From Albula goreensis (Eukaryota > Chordata > Actinopteri > Albuliformes > Albulidae): DNA of 64,000 nucleotides. Both the position numbers and the translations under genes were made by a program. This document shows positions 1-13,100 of this stretch, piece after piece; within the stretch, counting starts at the first letter, position 1; every line of letters begins with the position of its first letter. The notes under the pieces were generated by a model. It was not told the DNA's origin and did no database searches. It saw only the letters and a program-made list of their open reading frames with translations. The DNA is taken from assembly GCA_022829145.1 (NCBI GenBank), contig CM040755.1, forward strand, positions 8,503,063 through 8,567,062. Direction: 5' to 3'.

Positions 1-1742
1 ATAACTACAACTGCACTACACTGCATTAAAACACCTTTGTTGTTCATAAATGTTTGTAAATATTTGATTACAAAGGAGGTCAGACATACCAGTTGCAAAT
101 GTAAATCCATACCAGGATGAATACTGTTATTATGTTTTATCTATGGCACATACATATCTCAACAGTATGCATTTTAAATATGTTTTTCAGCCTCCCCTTT
201 AATAACACACTAACTAACATAGACGTTAATATTTGACTGTCCACCAACAATGCACTTTAAAATGTCTGTTATGTGTCTCACCCAAAACTTTTTTCAGTGG
301 AGATCTTCATGAAGTTTTCTTTTAGCTGGGGACTAGGCTTAATCCATGTCCAGTAAAGCAGCCCATAAGTTCTTTTTAATATCAAATTTATTTAATAGTG
401 CATACAAATTTGGCTTCTTTTACTGATAACTTTAGGACTGTAATTGTTGCATAGGTTTATTAAGTTATGCATGTTTTCTCTAGAGCAGTAAGTTACCTGA
501 TAGGAGTACAGCCCTAAGATTACTCCTGCAAGCAAAGTACTGTGTATCATATTTGGCAGCTTGTACTTGGTAATGGTATGCCTCAGATGTCAGAAATTCA
601 TTGTGCTTTGAACAATTCCCTTATTAATGTGCTCCTTGTCTTTTGCTGAGAGTTTCTTCAGCGTCAGCATTCAGTGATGACTGGGTGGGAACTGTGGTCC
701 TTAAGGACTGCAGAGTCTGCTGGGTTCTGTTCTGCTTCAATTCTCTGCGTAAATATTTTGACAGGAAGTCCATTCACCTGGTGTTCAAGGTATCGGTACA
801 TTTATGATTCAAATGTAGCAGTGAATCATTTGGGACTCCAGCCTTCCTTGAAACAGACATTGAGGTAATGATTACAAACCAAACAAATCTACAGCAGAGA
901 AATGTTTAGACTTATTCGCAATATAAACTTGATGCCATTTTCACAATTCTATTCAGCTGAACATATTTTAATGTCTCCCAGTATTGGCCTTGGTTTGTGA
1001 TACAGAACAGACGTCTTCATGAAATTTTTTCCACAAGGTGACCTATTGTGTTTTTCAAAGCCACAAGTAAAATTACATTACCGTAATACAGTCTTTTGCA
1101 TTAAAACCACCTTATAACCATTGAGGTGATATTTTTTTCAGCCAAATCAAATGATACAGCTGTCTTTCATGGCTTCATAGTGGCACCACACGCCCTGCAG
1201 TAGCAAAAACGTTTTCTGAGATGCGTCATATCAAACCTGTGCTCACGGCTCTGTTCTGCATCTTTTTAAAAAATGGGGATCCTCATTTGCACTCTCTGGA
1301 AACGGGCTTTTTTTCCCCGAAAATGCAGCAGTGGAGTGGTGTGTGCCTGAGCTGTCTTTGGGCCTGGGGGTGTGTTCTCACTGTGGGAAATTAATGTAAT
1401 AAAAGAGATTAACATAAGCATCTGCTAACATGGTGGGGGAGTATAAACCCACCGCTGTGTGGGCTTTCACAGGGCACTGGCCCCCTGCGCGCCCGCACGT
1501 GGGGCTGTACGCTCGAGTACCCCGATCGACTCCGCTGACCGGCTTCAGGAGACGCGATTGGCTGGTGAATCCAGTCAGCTGCATATATTTTATTGCTGGG
1601 GGAAACGGCTGTATCCATTTCCACTGCACTGAACTGTCATCCATTGTTCTGTGTTGCAGAACCAGAGAAGGACTGAAGCTTTTCAGAATTAATTTATTTT
1701 GCAATATCTTGGACTCTTGGTCTGTGGCTACTACCACATTAC

Positions 1743-1878
1743 CATGTGCACACAAACAAATGCACACATACGCACACACACACACACACATACATGTACA
1801 GACACAAACATCATAAACATGCGCACACACACAGACAAACTCATATATACAAAACACACACACAGAGACACACTTACA
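1743..1878. repeat. (CA)n compound microsatellite
   Basis: Alternating CA with interruptions (acaaacaaatgcacacata and similar). The overlapping ORFs translate to His/Thr or Cys/Val strings and are not genes. Confidence 0.9.
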
Positions 1879-4800
1879 AAACAGTACAATCCCAAAGACA
1901 AAGTCCTTCCATTTCTGTTCTCTCTAAGTGGTTTTTCAGGAAATTGTCTCGCAGTCGAGCCAGGTGCGGTAGCACTATGTAGCTGCTCCTGGCTATCTTA
2001 CCTCTAGCCTTAATGAAAAGACAACAAAGCGAATTGAACAGAATTGCTCTTGAGCTCCTCATAAAAAACACATCCCTGCTCCATTAGGAAGTGTTTTATT
2101 TTTCCCTTCCAAGTCCGGGTGTAATGTTCTCATCCGGCTCTCTGCCTGAAATACCCCTGCAGGAACTGGGCTAGGCCCCTGTCGTTACTCAGGCTCCGGC
2201 ACCGCTTGTGAAATGGACTCTGTGAGGCAGGACACACCAGTCCCGGTTCCCCCTGAGACAGGTTAATGATGTTCTGCAGTAATTAGGGAAGCGTACAGTA
2301 AGCGCTTGAGCGGGCAAGGAAAGCTGTTGCCAGGTGCTTTATGGAGCCGGCGTGTCGGTTGTGGTGTACCTTAATTCTCAAGCGTTTTGATGAAAAGGCG
2401 CAAAAACCCAGCCCATACAATCTGGTGCAGATTGCAGGAGCCTAGTTTCCTGGGGGGCAGGCAGTCCACCATTATCGATCCTCACTCTTATCTTGTACGC
2501 AGGTAGATGGGAGTTTCTGATACATAGTTGTGAATTACAGATGGCCAGGTATGCATGCATTTAGATAAATTTTAGCTCATTAGTCACCAGAGCGCTATCA
2601 ATTTACAAGGTCAGTGGACAAGGTCACAGATTTGTTTGCATTTGCAGGCCATTGCTTGGCCGACCGATTATGTATGGATATATGGAAATTAATTTGTCAG
2701 CCACAACTTAACTTTTCCACAGCATCTTACATTCAGCTCTCAATTAGTGTTCAGTTCTTGGGATTTTATGAAACTTGACACAACTGTACTACTGAAGCTG
2801 AAAAAGTTTAATGTCGGTGATATTGGAGCTGCTGATCCTTTTATTTTTTTAACTGCACATCAAAATTGCTTTACAATTTCATGTGCATTTATGATGTTGT
2901 GAATTTTCAAATTCACTTAACTAATTCTCCAATGCTTGCCAGATGCATTTGCTCCTCATACAACGTTTAACAACAGCAATGGTAAATTTCTTCTGTGTTA
3001 AGTTTACATTTTGAACCGCATTTTCTGCATTTTGCAGTGCAGTGTTTTTTTCTATACCTGTACCTGAAGAAAACACCTGCCAGAGACTGGCCCATGTCTT
3101 TGCTCCAGACTGATGGGGTATTGTGACTGCATACCTGGGTTAAATGCATTGATCTTGTGTCTCTCTTCAGTTGTATTGCTTATTGTTAGCCTTAATTTTA
3201 TTCCCCTTAGGTTCTACTGCACAGACTGCTTGGATCAGTATTAACGTTTTCTTTTACAGCTGAAGCTAGTTATTTATTTCTTAATTGAATTCTCATGTCT
3301 GTTGACTGTCTCCTAAAGCACTGGAGAGGTAAAAAAAAACAAGTAATTATGGAGAAAAAATATAGGCATTTCTTCAAAATGAAATACAGAAACACAAAAA
3401 TTAATGTTTACTGCCCATATCATTGATTTAATGTTAATTTACTTATCAGTGAAGGTATTTGGTTAAAACTCAACAGCCAAGTATAATTCAGTATAATAGG
3501 GTATGCAATCATATTTCTACAGTAAAGTATTTTATGAGCTGCCGGACACCTAGTCGTTGTACAAGCAACTTTAGAGGGGATTTAGTATGAACATCAAGCT
3601 AGAATTATTGTCATTATCTGATATTAGCTGACAATTATCGTTTAATGACTGGGAAATGTCTACCTGGAACTTCGACATTTATTGCATGTGAGTCTACAAC
3701 AACAGTCAGTGTTATTAAAAAAAACATTTTGGAATCCGATGGACACACACAGAGCCTCATGAAGTCAGTATTTTTCCTTTAGTCCTTTTTTTTAAATACA
3801 GGGGAAAAAATATATCACGGTTCTATCCAAGGTCCCTTTTCAAATGCAGATTAAAAGAGCTGGGCATTGTGACATTGTCCTGCATGTCCACAGCCATTCT
3901 GTCAGCCAGTCTTTGACTAATTCCCTCACTATGTTCAAATCATCACCCCTGACATTCAAGTTCCCCGCGCCTGTCATAGATTTTCTTGTGCCTGTAATTA
4001 TTTCCCCAGTGTGTTTTTTCACATTAACCTCCTCAGCCAACGATCAATGAAGCTCAACAGTGTGAAGGCCAGAGTACCCTAGCTACAAAGAAAACACCTG
4101 AATATTCATCTCCAGCAAGTGAAGGCCAGCCAGTCTGTTCACCTCAGTGCATGATAAACCATTTGGTGAAGAAAAAGCTTTTGTAAACATGTTTGTGTTC
4201 ATGCCAGTTACAGAAGCTCCTTCCCAATGTTCAAAAATGTTCAATTTAACTTTTCCATTTGTGTATGATTTTCACTTTTCCCTGCTAAAATTGATGTAGC
4301 AATGTTAAGAGAACATCCAATCATACAGTCAAGGTCTTTTTTAAACTGTCGTGGTTAAGATTTGAAAATAGTTTTTTAAAAATATTTTTTCTATATAGTA
4401 TGAACTGTAAAATTCTTATTCAGTCTTTATTCCAGTGCGGAATAAAAATAATCCATAATTCAGATGACAGAAGGATGTGTCCTCCACCTCTCATGATAGC
4501 CATTTATCTGATTCTATTATACAAAAAAGTATGCTTACCGTTTTTCTTTTTTTCCTAATTACTAAGAACATTTTTTCTGCTGCTTTTAATCTACTGAACA
4601 CTTGAAGGGTTCCATGACCAGAGTAAACGGTGCAAAGTGTGATAGGGAACACATGGTTGGCAACTTCTCATTAAGTTGCCTTGGCTGACTCTGAAGAGGA
4701 AGATGGAGACCGCTGGATCACATTACCTGCAAGTGGCAGAGCTGTTTAAAGCGAGCTGAGGACAAGATGCACAGAGGCAATGCACGGTAACTTTCCACTG

Positions 4801-5969
4801 CAGATTAATATTCAGCTCACAGGCCTCTGCGCCGTATAGCTGCTTTTTATCGGTAATTAATTGTGAATGTGCTAATGCAGGCAGGGAGAGAAAAAAAAAT
4901 AGTAAAAAATGTGACTGGTGGCGGTCGTATCGTGGAGGCCAGGCTACCAGGAGCATCATGGGAAACGGTGTCAGGTGTAATTCTCCCTCCAGATGGCTCC
5001 CCTACAGGTGAGGCAGCAGCCTGTGAAATTACATCCTAAATTACACCCGCAGATGAGCGCTGTGCACTCACTGCTCAGAGGCCACTCCTTTGATGCCTGG
5101 TTCAGCACCATGGACAGAGACACACTGTCTCTCACCTGATTGGGTGCAGGAGGGCTCATAGACAAAATGGCCGGTGCGTGGAGGGGCAGAGGGGTGAAGA
5201 GGTTGGAGCTGTGGGGGGGGAAGTAAAGTTCAGACGAAGGACAGTGATGGTTGGGTGTTGGAATGGGGCTGCACATTGGAGTGCCTTTTGTTTTTCAGCT
5301 AGGGGGTTTGTTTGTCTCCATTTGAATCAGGGACCAGACTCAGCCAGGCAGTGCTGAGGTTTAACTAGAGCAAAGTTTTCCATCTGATTCTTAGTAATGA
5401 ACACAGACTGTCCACAACTGTTTCCTCCGCCCAATTTATACGGCTGCTGGTGATTTAAGAGACTATGTTCTGATAATAAGACTGTGGCAGCTGGTGGCTA
5501 ATGCAAACAATTTTTTTCCCGAAAATGCATTAGTTCATATCCTTACAAAGGGTTTTACCTTACAAAGTCTTACCTCGCAAATTCAACTAAAATCCAAAGG
5601 AAAGTGAAAGCATGGTACACTTTCAATGTTTTTTTTAACACTGGAGCAACACTGCAGTGACACTCTGTAACAAAGTGTTGGTGTACACTATGTTCTCTCT
5701 GATGTATTTTATAGGATCTTTGCACTGAATTTGACTTAGCACTGGGATAAAAATCTCTCCATTTTAAAGAGTGTGTGGGACTGATAAAGACTGACCTTGT
5801 CTCACTGAATTTGAGATGCGTGTTATAGGGAGGAAGGAGGGAGGCAGTATCTATGAATCCTATCATTGTGCTTCATTAAATTCGACTGTTTTCAGAGTCT
5901 GTGGTGCGTAAGGCACTGTTGGTTTATAAGAGAGAGTGTGCTATGAATAGAATGTGGACTGTGTGGATG

Positions 5970-6005
5970 TATGTGTGTGCCTGTGTGTGTGTGTGTGTGT
6001 GTGTA
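5970..6005. repeat. (TG)n microsatellite
   Basis: A pure TG run of about 24 bases at the right end. Confidence 0.9.
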
Positions 6006-8651
6006 TACCCAAGGAAGTAATAGAAAAAAAACAGCTAGTCAGCAATATGGGCGACCTAGGATGAAGCCAACACATGTGAACAAAAACTCAATTTCTGGCA
6101 ATAATAGAATAGTACTTGGGGTAATGTGGTGTCTACTCGAGCAGATCATGGGGTCAAGCAGGGGTCGCGCCAGGCAGAGGGGATGCTGGGTAGGAGGAGG
6201 GGGTGGCGGTAGGACATTGAATCAGGAAGTCAGCGCATATTTGGGCCCCTAAATTCCCTGGAAAATTCAATGGGGCCGGTTCAATTCCACGGCTCATTTG
6301 CATTCACTGCCTTGATTTAAAGAAGTGTGTATAGCGTTGGGTTATCACTCACAGTCTGAGGCTTTGGCAGTGCTGGGTTTGTGTGCACTGAAACAATTGT
6401 GATAGATTGTGCTGTTTTAGTGTCACCCTTGATCACAAGCACGCCTGGAGCGTAGACAGCCTTGCTTTCCTCCCAGCTGTCTCGGCACCTCATGCTGTTT
6501 GCTGTGACTGCGACAGCAGATTCGCCCGTACAGGCTAATTTTAACTGAAGCTTAATAAAAAGAACATTCACTCTTTATCCACAGCTAACTCACTGTTGCC
6601 CCGAGGACCTACCAGACCATGGTCTCTGGTCAGGCCTGGGGCATGAAAGTCAGCATTTTGGCTAGATAGATCATGTAGGAGACCATTTATTTACTTGTTT
6701 ATGTCAGGTTTATCAGTGGCTGTGCAGGGGATGTGTCTTGGAAGACTGTCAGTTTTACAGCTGGTCCTCTCTGCATACTCCAGAAGAGCACCCATAATGT
6801 GTCAGTCATACATATGGCCAATGATAGATTAATGCAGACATACTGTGTAAGCACACTGACCCCACTGAAGCACCTGGATAGTTGTGGACAGGGGTAGATA
6901 AAATGATAGTACACACATATTCACATATGGTTTAGTGTTTCTAATAAGGAGCTGGGCCCTCCTTTGCCTTCAGGGCAGCCTCATGTCTGAGATTGATGTT
7001 GCACTTGTATAAGCTTTTAATTGTAAAGGCTTTGTATTCCTTTACCATAGTTTTACATTGCAGGTCAATAATCGGAGCTAATGACTCCTGCAAGATGGCT
7101 GCCCATACCATAAAATATCCATATTTAACAGTTTGGAACAGAAAATGTGGGTTAATGGCTTCCTTTGTAGGAAAAATAGTGAAAGATGACTGCAAGGGTA
7201 TAATGTGGTAAAAGAGCATTTTACTCTCCTCCACTGTTCAGAATCTCAGGTTTGGTGCTCATTACACCAGGTTATGCTTTGTGCTATATTGGTCTTTATA
7301 AGCAGTTTCCAGACTGCAGGCCTGCATTAAATATCAGCTTTGTGAGGCAGGCTCAGGATGAGCTGTTTGTGTAGATTCAGTCCTGAGGTCATTGAGGTCT
7401 TTCGCAACAATTCTCTTGTGTTTGTGTCATTACTGTTTTCATTGACAGTAATGAATCACACGTGTTCTCTTTTGTTAATTGTGATTCAGATACTTTGGTA
7501 TGCCAGTATTTTTTTCGTTTTTTGTATTTCCATTTTCTGCCTACCACTTGTATATCTGAAAATTTGACTGAACATCTGAACAAAAAATAGATTTTTAATG
7601 CAGGTTCATACACACAATCTTGTTTTTGTTTATTTAGCTTGCTCTGTAGAGGGTTGAGTCACAGAAAATGATTTCACTGTTACTAGTGGGTCATGGACCT
7701 GGCTTTAGGAACCCCTGCTGTAAGCAGTGGACCCATGCCGGGGCAGAAAAGGAACCTTGGTCTGTAACGGCGCTGGACGGACCGCCTGCGAATCTTCAGC
7801 CCTGCTGATGAGCCACGGTTGGCTGAGAGAGATCCTCACACAGATGAAAAATAGTTCCATTATTGGGGGCTTCCAGGCGTTCATTTGCTATATTAGATTT
7901 CTTCAATATAAGGCGGCCCCTGCTATCATTTAGCACTCCTTTGTTGTTCATGTGTTCTGGGGGTGGTGGGACGTGGGGGGTTATAGGTTTTTGAGAGAGC
8001 GTCCGTGGCACATCAGGGTCTCAGAGAGTAATTGCTTCGCGAGATCCGAGGCCACTCATAAGGATAGGGAAAGAAGGCCGGATACCTCCAAATCCATTAG
8101 GAAGCAGAGGACCGCGGCCGAACGCCGAAAGAGTCCCTCCCCAACGCCCTGCAGCAGCTGCTTATAGAACAACACATCGCCCAAGCCAGTGATTTGACTG
8201 ATGCGAGCAGTAGCTCCGCACTGTTAACCAGTGACAGAATGGTAATCTGCCTCTACAGACGCAATCTGGTCTCACAGTATACTGCACTGTACCATACGAC
8301 ACAAAAAAAACAAAAACTGCAGACTAAAGCTCTATTTTCCAGGTTACACCAATGGTAGAATCATTTTGTCTTTTAGTTGGTGTGAGTTGTGAAGTTGTGA
8401 GCTGTGAAGACGTTTCATCGTTATGTGGCCTGACCCATATCCAGAGCATTGGACATTGTTTGCACGACTCTATAAATGACTATAATTGAAACTCTGTTTG
8501 TAGCATTTTTTTTTTTTTTTTCCCCCCTTTTTTTAGTGGCGGCAGTGGGGTGGGGGTGCCATAAATGAAACAAAATGTGTAGTTATTGGAGCACATACCT
8601 AAGAGTTTCAAAGGAACTGATGTCCTGTAAAATTAGGTTTCAGTCACATTA

Positions 8652-8702
8652 TTGTGTATGTGTGTGTGTGTGTGTGTGGGGGGTTGGGGGTGTGTGTGTG
8701 CC
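8652..8702. repeat. (TG)n microsatellite with G-rich interruption
   Basis: Two TG runs around a ggggggttggggg segment. Confidence 0.9.
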
Positions 8703-9765
8703 CTCATCTGATGTGGTGTGCTGCACCTTGTCACTGACCTGGCTTAATGATTTGTGACAAACAGCACCCTGGCAGCAGAGGGGTTCTGAGACACTGGTTT
8801 TACAGGCTCTTAAGGACAGCTGAAAGGTCACCTCTCTGGAGATCACTGGAGTGAGAGAGGGAGAGGGCATTGGAATGAGTGGAGGCCAAACCTGGAAAAC
8901 ACACGGTGGATATGGTCCCCTCAGAATGTCAAACTGAATTTACCGAAGAGTCTTTAAGGAAATCACTTCCAGTCAAGATAGGCAGGTTCCAGGTTGCTTT
9001 ATTGGGAAAATTCAAAATCATTGACCTGAACTATGCAATTAGTTTGAGAGGATGGTAGAGTATATTTAATGGTGCCATGATCCAGAGTATTCTGTGTGCA
9101 TATTTCCATTTACTTTAAGGCCAAACTTAGACCTATTTTTCCAAACTGTAGAAGTAAAACCAGTCTGTTAATGTGTTTTTATGAATGCTACTAACTTGAA
9201 CATGATTCTGCAGCATGAAAATAAAATCAAATGTACTGTTATCTAAGCTTGTAATGTCTGCAATAGATAGGGCAAGAAGGACAGGCCAAGAGTCAAATTT
9301 AACATATCCAGAAACCATGCCACAGATTTTTGGAGATGATTTCTGCAGCTTGATCTCTGTTGTTTGATGAATGCATTGTAAAATTCTGTCAAAAATATCT
9401 ATATGAAAAAGTACCTACTGCCCACTGAAATGAGTCTAGTCTGGCAGATTCTCAATTTCTTACATCATGCACTGAGTTGTGTCTCCAGGCTGGCAGTAGT
9501 GCAGCTGGCAGTTCAGAGCCCACTTTGTTATTTTGCCATAACCTGCTACCTCTAGTTTACATTTGAGAGGATGGCTGCCTCTCTCTCCTCACAACATTAA
9601 CCTCTCTTTATCCTTAAATGTCTGAGAATTTGTGAGGCATTGCTGGGGAATGAAGGATTTTTCCCTCTTCGAGGGCCGACCACGTGGGCCGAGGGGCGGG
9701 ATGACAAACGGGCCCTGGGCGCTGAGTCGAGAAGGACACAGATGTCAAAGCCATGAATCTCCCCA

Positions 9766-10140
9766 GTGCCTCACTCACACGCACTTGCGCACACACACAC
9801 ACGCACACACACACACACACACGCTTGCACACACACGTTTACACTCATACAAGTACAGAGACGTGCAAGAAGTAAATGGACACCAACAGTGTTTGACAAA
9901 ACTAATGGTGTCTATTTACTTCTTGCATGTCTCTGTACTTTTATATGCACACACTCATACACATGTGCTTGCGATTACACACACACTTGTACAGTCATAC
10001 ACGTGTTCACACACATGCTGTAATACCCCCATGCTTATTCACACGTTTGCGTTTGTGCACTCATACACACATTTAGACTCACACTGTGTGTGTACACAGG
10101 AGTTTGTACACACATTCACACACACACACACACACAAGCT
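9766..10140. repeat. (CA)n-rich field
   Basis: Interrupted CA repeats (pure runs near 9,788-9,822 and 10,116-10,136) with variants such as cacactcatac, split by the hairpin at 9,851-9,940. Confidence 0.9.
9851..9940. repeat. 35-bp near-perfect inverted repeat (hairpin)
   Basis: Arms 9,851-9,885 and 9,906-9,940 are reverse complements over 35 bp with two differences, separated by a 20-base loop. Both differences would be G-U pairs in a + strand RNA. It sits inside a field of (CA)n repeats. It could be a miniature inverted-repeat element or a small-RNA precursor-like hairpin. Confidence 0.9.
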
Positions 10141-13100
10141 CATACATGTTACCACACACACTCTCACACCTCGCACCTACACATGCTCTTTTTCTCCCTC
10201 ACCCGGTCTCTGCCTAATTACTCACCCTCTCCACTCTTCAGAGGGAAGAGGAGAAGAAGCCAGTGCCAAATGTGTCAAAGACAGTCCCGGAGCTTAAGGG
10301 CTACAGGGACTCTCGACCAATCACAGAGGCCGATGAGCAGCCTGGCATTTAGCCTTTCCTTTAGCATAATGAATATTCTTTCCTGTCATTAAAATTTTTG
10401 ATCTTAAGAGTTTTTGGTGAGTGCTTTTAGCACAAGCCTTAAATAGAGCAATATGCTTAAATCATGCATTGTGCTTTTTTTTACTGCTTGCTTTTCCTGC
10501 CTCATAATCCTTTCTTAAATTTTTGCATTTTATTTTACGGGCTGAAGGCATAAACATAATTAATAATTCTATCTGCAGGAGATGATATGAAAGACTATCA
10601 TTAAATCGTTACATTGAAAGCATGATGTTTTCAAAGTGATAGTTAACCAGAACAACAGTTTGTGGTCAGAGTGGATTAATTGACTGTTAGGGAGAAATAC
10701 TCCTTCATTTTCTCTGTCCTTCGTTGATTAATGAATCTCACCCAGGCCTTTGTATGATTAACTGCACACACATTCATATGAAATTTGTACAAATGGCATA
10801 ATTAACATAAATTTACTCTCCAGTCAGAATAATTCAACTTGTGAAATGCTGCTTTTGTCTTCCTGAGCCCAAAGACTGCTTCTTTGTCCTTGTGTGACTT
10901 AGCTGTGAGAAAGGTTTGTGCTCTGAGAGGGTGCGGTGGAGAGAGGTCAGTGTTGTAAGGATTTTTAATCTTGCTCTGAAAGATACCAGAGGCACAAGGG
11001 GAACCTGGCACCTGCAGTGGGGAGGCACTGGCTGGGGGCTCAGGGTGGCAGTGTTACATTCTCATCCTGCAGGTTACAATTATATTTTACTCCCTTCTTT
11101 AAGGAGAAAGTGTTTTTGAAAGTTTGCCAAGTCTACCAAACTGTTTCACAGCCCTCTATATTTGTTTGTCCTTACGACTGGCTTTTATGGCGGGCATTGT
11201 GCTTTTTTTTTTTGGAACGAGCAGGTATTTTAAAGGCAGACACATTTTGGCTGTGGAATAGTTTCTGTATCAAGACATCTATTTGATGTCCTGGATATCA
11301 CCTCCAGTTAAAGGTGTAGACTTTGATGCACTGAGGTGCCTCCCGGTTGAGAATGCAAGTCTTGTCAAATGATGTGTTATTGGCCAAAGCTTCACTTAAG
11401 GAGGGAGGGTTTTAGTCCCAGGTCATCCAACAGTATCTCTCCTTGTCAATCGGATTCCTCTATTCTGCCTGAACCAGCAGTGCAGGGGGTTCAGTCCTGT
11501 GGAACAGCACAGCTTGGTTAGTAAAATACAGAGAGACAGCTGCCGTCACAGAAAAATGGTCCCCATGTGTGTAAAGAGTAAACTTTGAACATTGGCTAGG
11601 CCTTGCTTTAATTCAGCTCAAATGTCATTAGCCAGCTGTGACCAGGAGTCCTCAAATGAAGGACAAAATGGATCCCATCTTACCAAGGCACTAGTGGGCT
11701 TAATCTGGCCGGGGTTGCTTGAGTTTTCACTGCTTTACCTCCACCCAATGAAACCGGCCTCCCACAGGATGCCTGTTGTCCTTGGTGAGGTAAACGCCTT
11801 TGAGGTATATGCCTTTGTCTGACAGCATGTCTTTCAGCTGTGGTGCTCCTTTCTTTGTTGCAGTCCCTTAAGTGGGTCATTCCAACTTGTGGAGAGAAAC
11901 AATAAAAAAAGCTTCCAAAAAGAAGAAAACGTGGCCATCAGCACACTTCCATGCCTAATATGACACTGCAGATGCAGCAAAGGCAGCAAACAGATCTAAT
12001 CTAGCATAATAAATAGTAAATCAATGACTCTGGAAATTGAATACAGTGTTATTCAATTTGTGGTAATCAGTAGTTGGTTTGATATGTTTTCTTGTTTGTG
12101 ATTAAGGGAGTATTCTGTTTGTGGCTTATTTTTCTCTCTGGTGCAAACTAGGACAAAACAGTAGGATTCAACAGATAAATGCATTTGTTGTATGATGAAT
12201 GCCTTCATTACTGTGTGTTAACAAAATATCTGATGGATGTGACAGGGAACACCCATGGCAAAATGGACCTCCTGTTTACCTTGATGGTGACCCAGTTCCA
12301 GTAGTAGTGCAGGCTAGTGAGATGAGTGACTTTCACTCAGAGCCAAACTCTTCTCCGTGAGCTGCTTTAGAATAAGCTCACATTTTCAATGGATGCATAT
12401 ACAGAACTATATTCAGTAGTAAAGAATAGATACTTTGGAGTGGTTAGCATGTAAGATAATATACAGACAACAATAGGAAATATGCTTCCCATGGTGATTT
12501 CTTTGGGTGAATACAAAAAGAGGAAAAACAAAGCTTTGGGTAAAAAAAAACACGGATATCTCCCCTCACAGCCAGATTGTTCAGCACACCTTCTCTGATC
12601 CTCCAGGCAGCTGAGCTGTTTCTGGGGACACACAGCAGCGGAAGCAAAAAAATAAATAAATAAAGGGTAAATATGCAAGCTTGTGTCAATTCACACAGCA
12701 AGTACTCAAACTAAATAATACACTGTGCACCTAAAGTCCACCATAAAAGGTTACAGTAGACAGTTCTCCTTTCTCTTGCTTTGAGTTCTCTTTAATTAGT
12801 CCATGTGAGACATCAGGTGGAACTATAACATGTCACCGTAGTAACTCACTGATTTGAACCAATCAGTGTGCTTTTCTGTGATGGGTAAAGCTTTTTGATT
12901 GATGCAAACATGTCAGTAATTGACAGCTCATGTTAGCTCCTCCAAATGTGGGGTTCATTACTGCTCATTATCCCATTACTGTTCATTCTCCTTCTCACAT
13001 CACTGTGAAGCAGTTCCCTTTCATCATTGCAACAACGTCCTTTTAACATTTATGAAAAGTCACGACTGGAGAGAGTCAATCCATTTGGGACAGAACGGCC

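Larger units (their letters stand above)
1..9765. other. Gene-free upstream region
   Basis: No recognisable exon on either strand. It holds three microsatellites and T tracts (for example 8,503-8,521). ORFs of 60-160 codons here have no domain, no splice context and no family resemblance. If prmt3 lies upstream, this may be one of its introns. Confidence 0.6.

Noticed and set aside
1378..1863. 161-codon minus-strand ORF starting with Cys/Val repeats
   Set aside because: The N-terminal part is translated CA microsatellite and the rest shows no domain.
4971..5276. 101-codon minus-strand Pro/Ser-rich ORF
   Set aside because: No domain, no splice context, and no other exon nearby on that strand.
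9632..10297. 221-codon ORF on + across the CA-rich field
   Set aside because: His/Thr-rich translation of CA repeats running through a hairpin; not a plausible protein.
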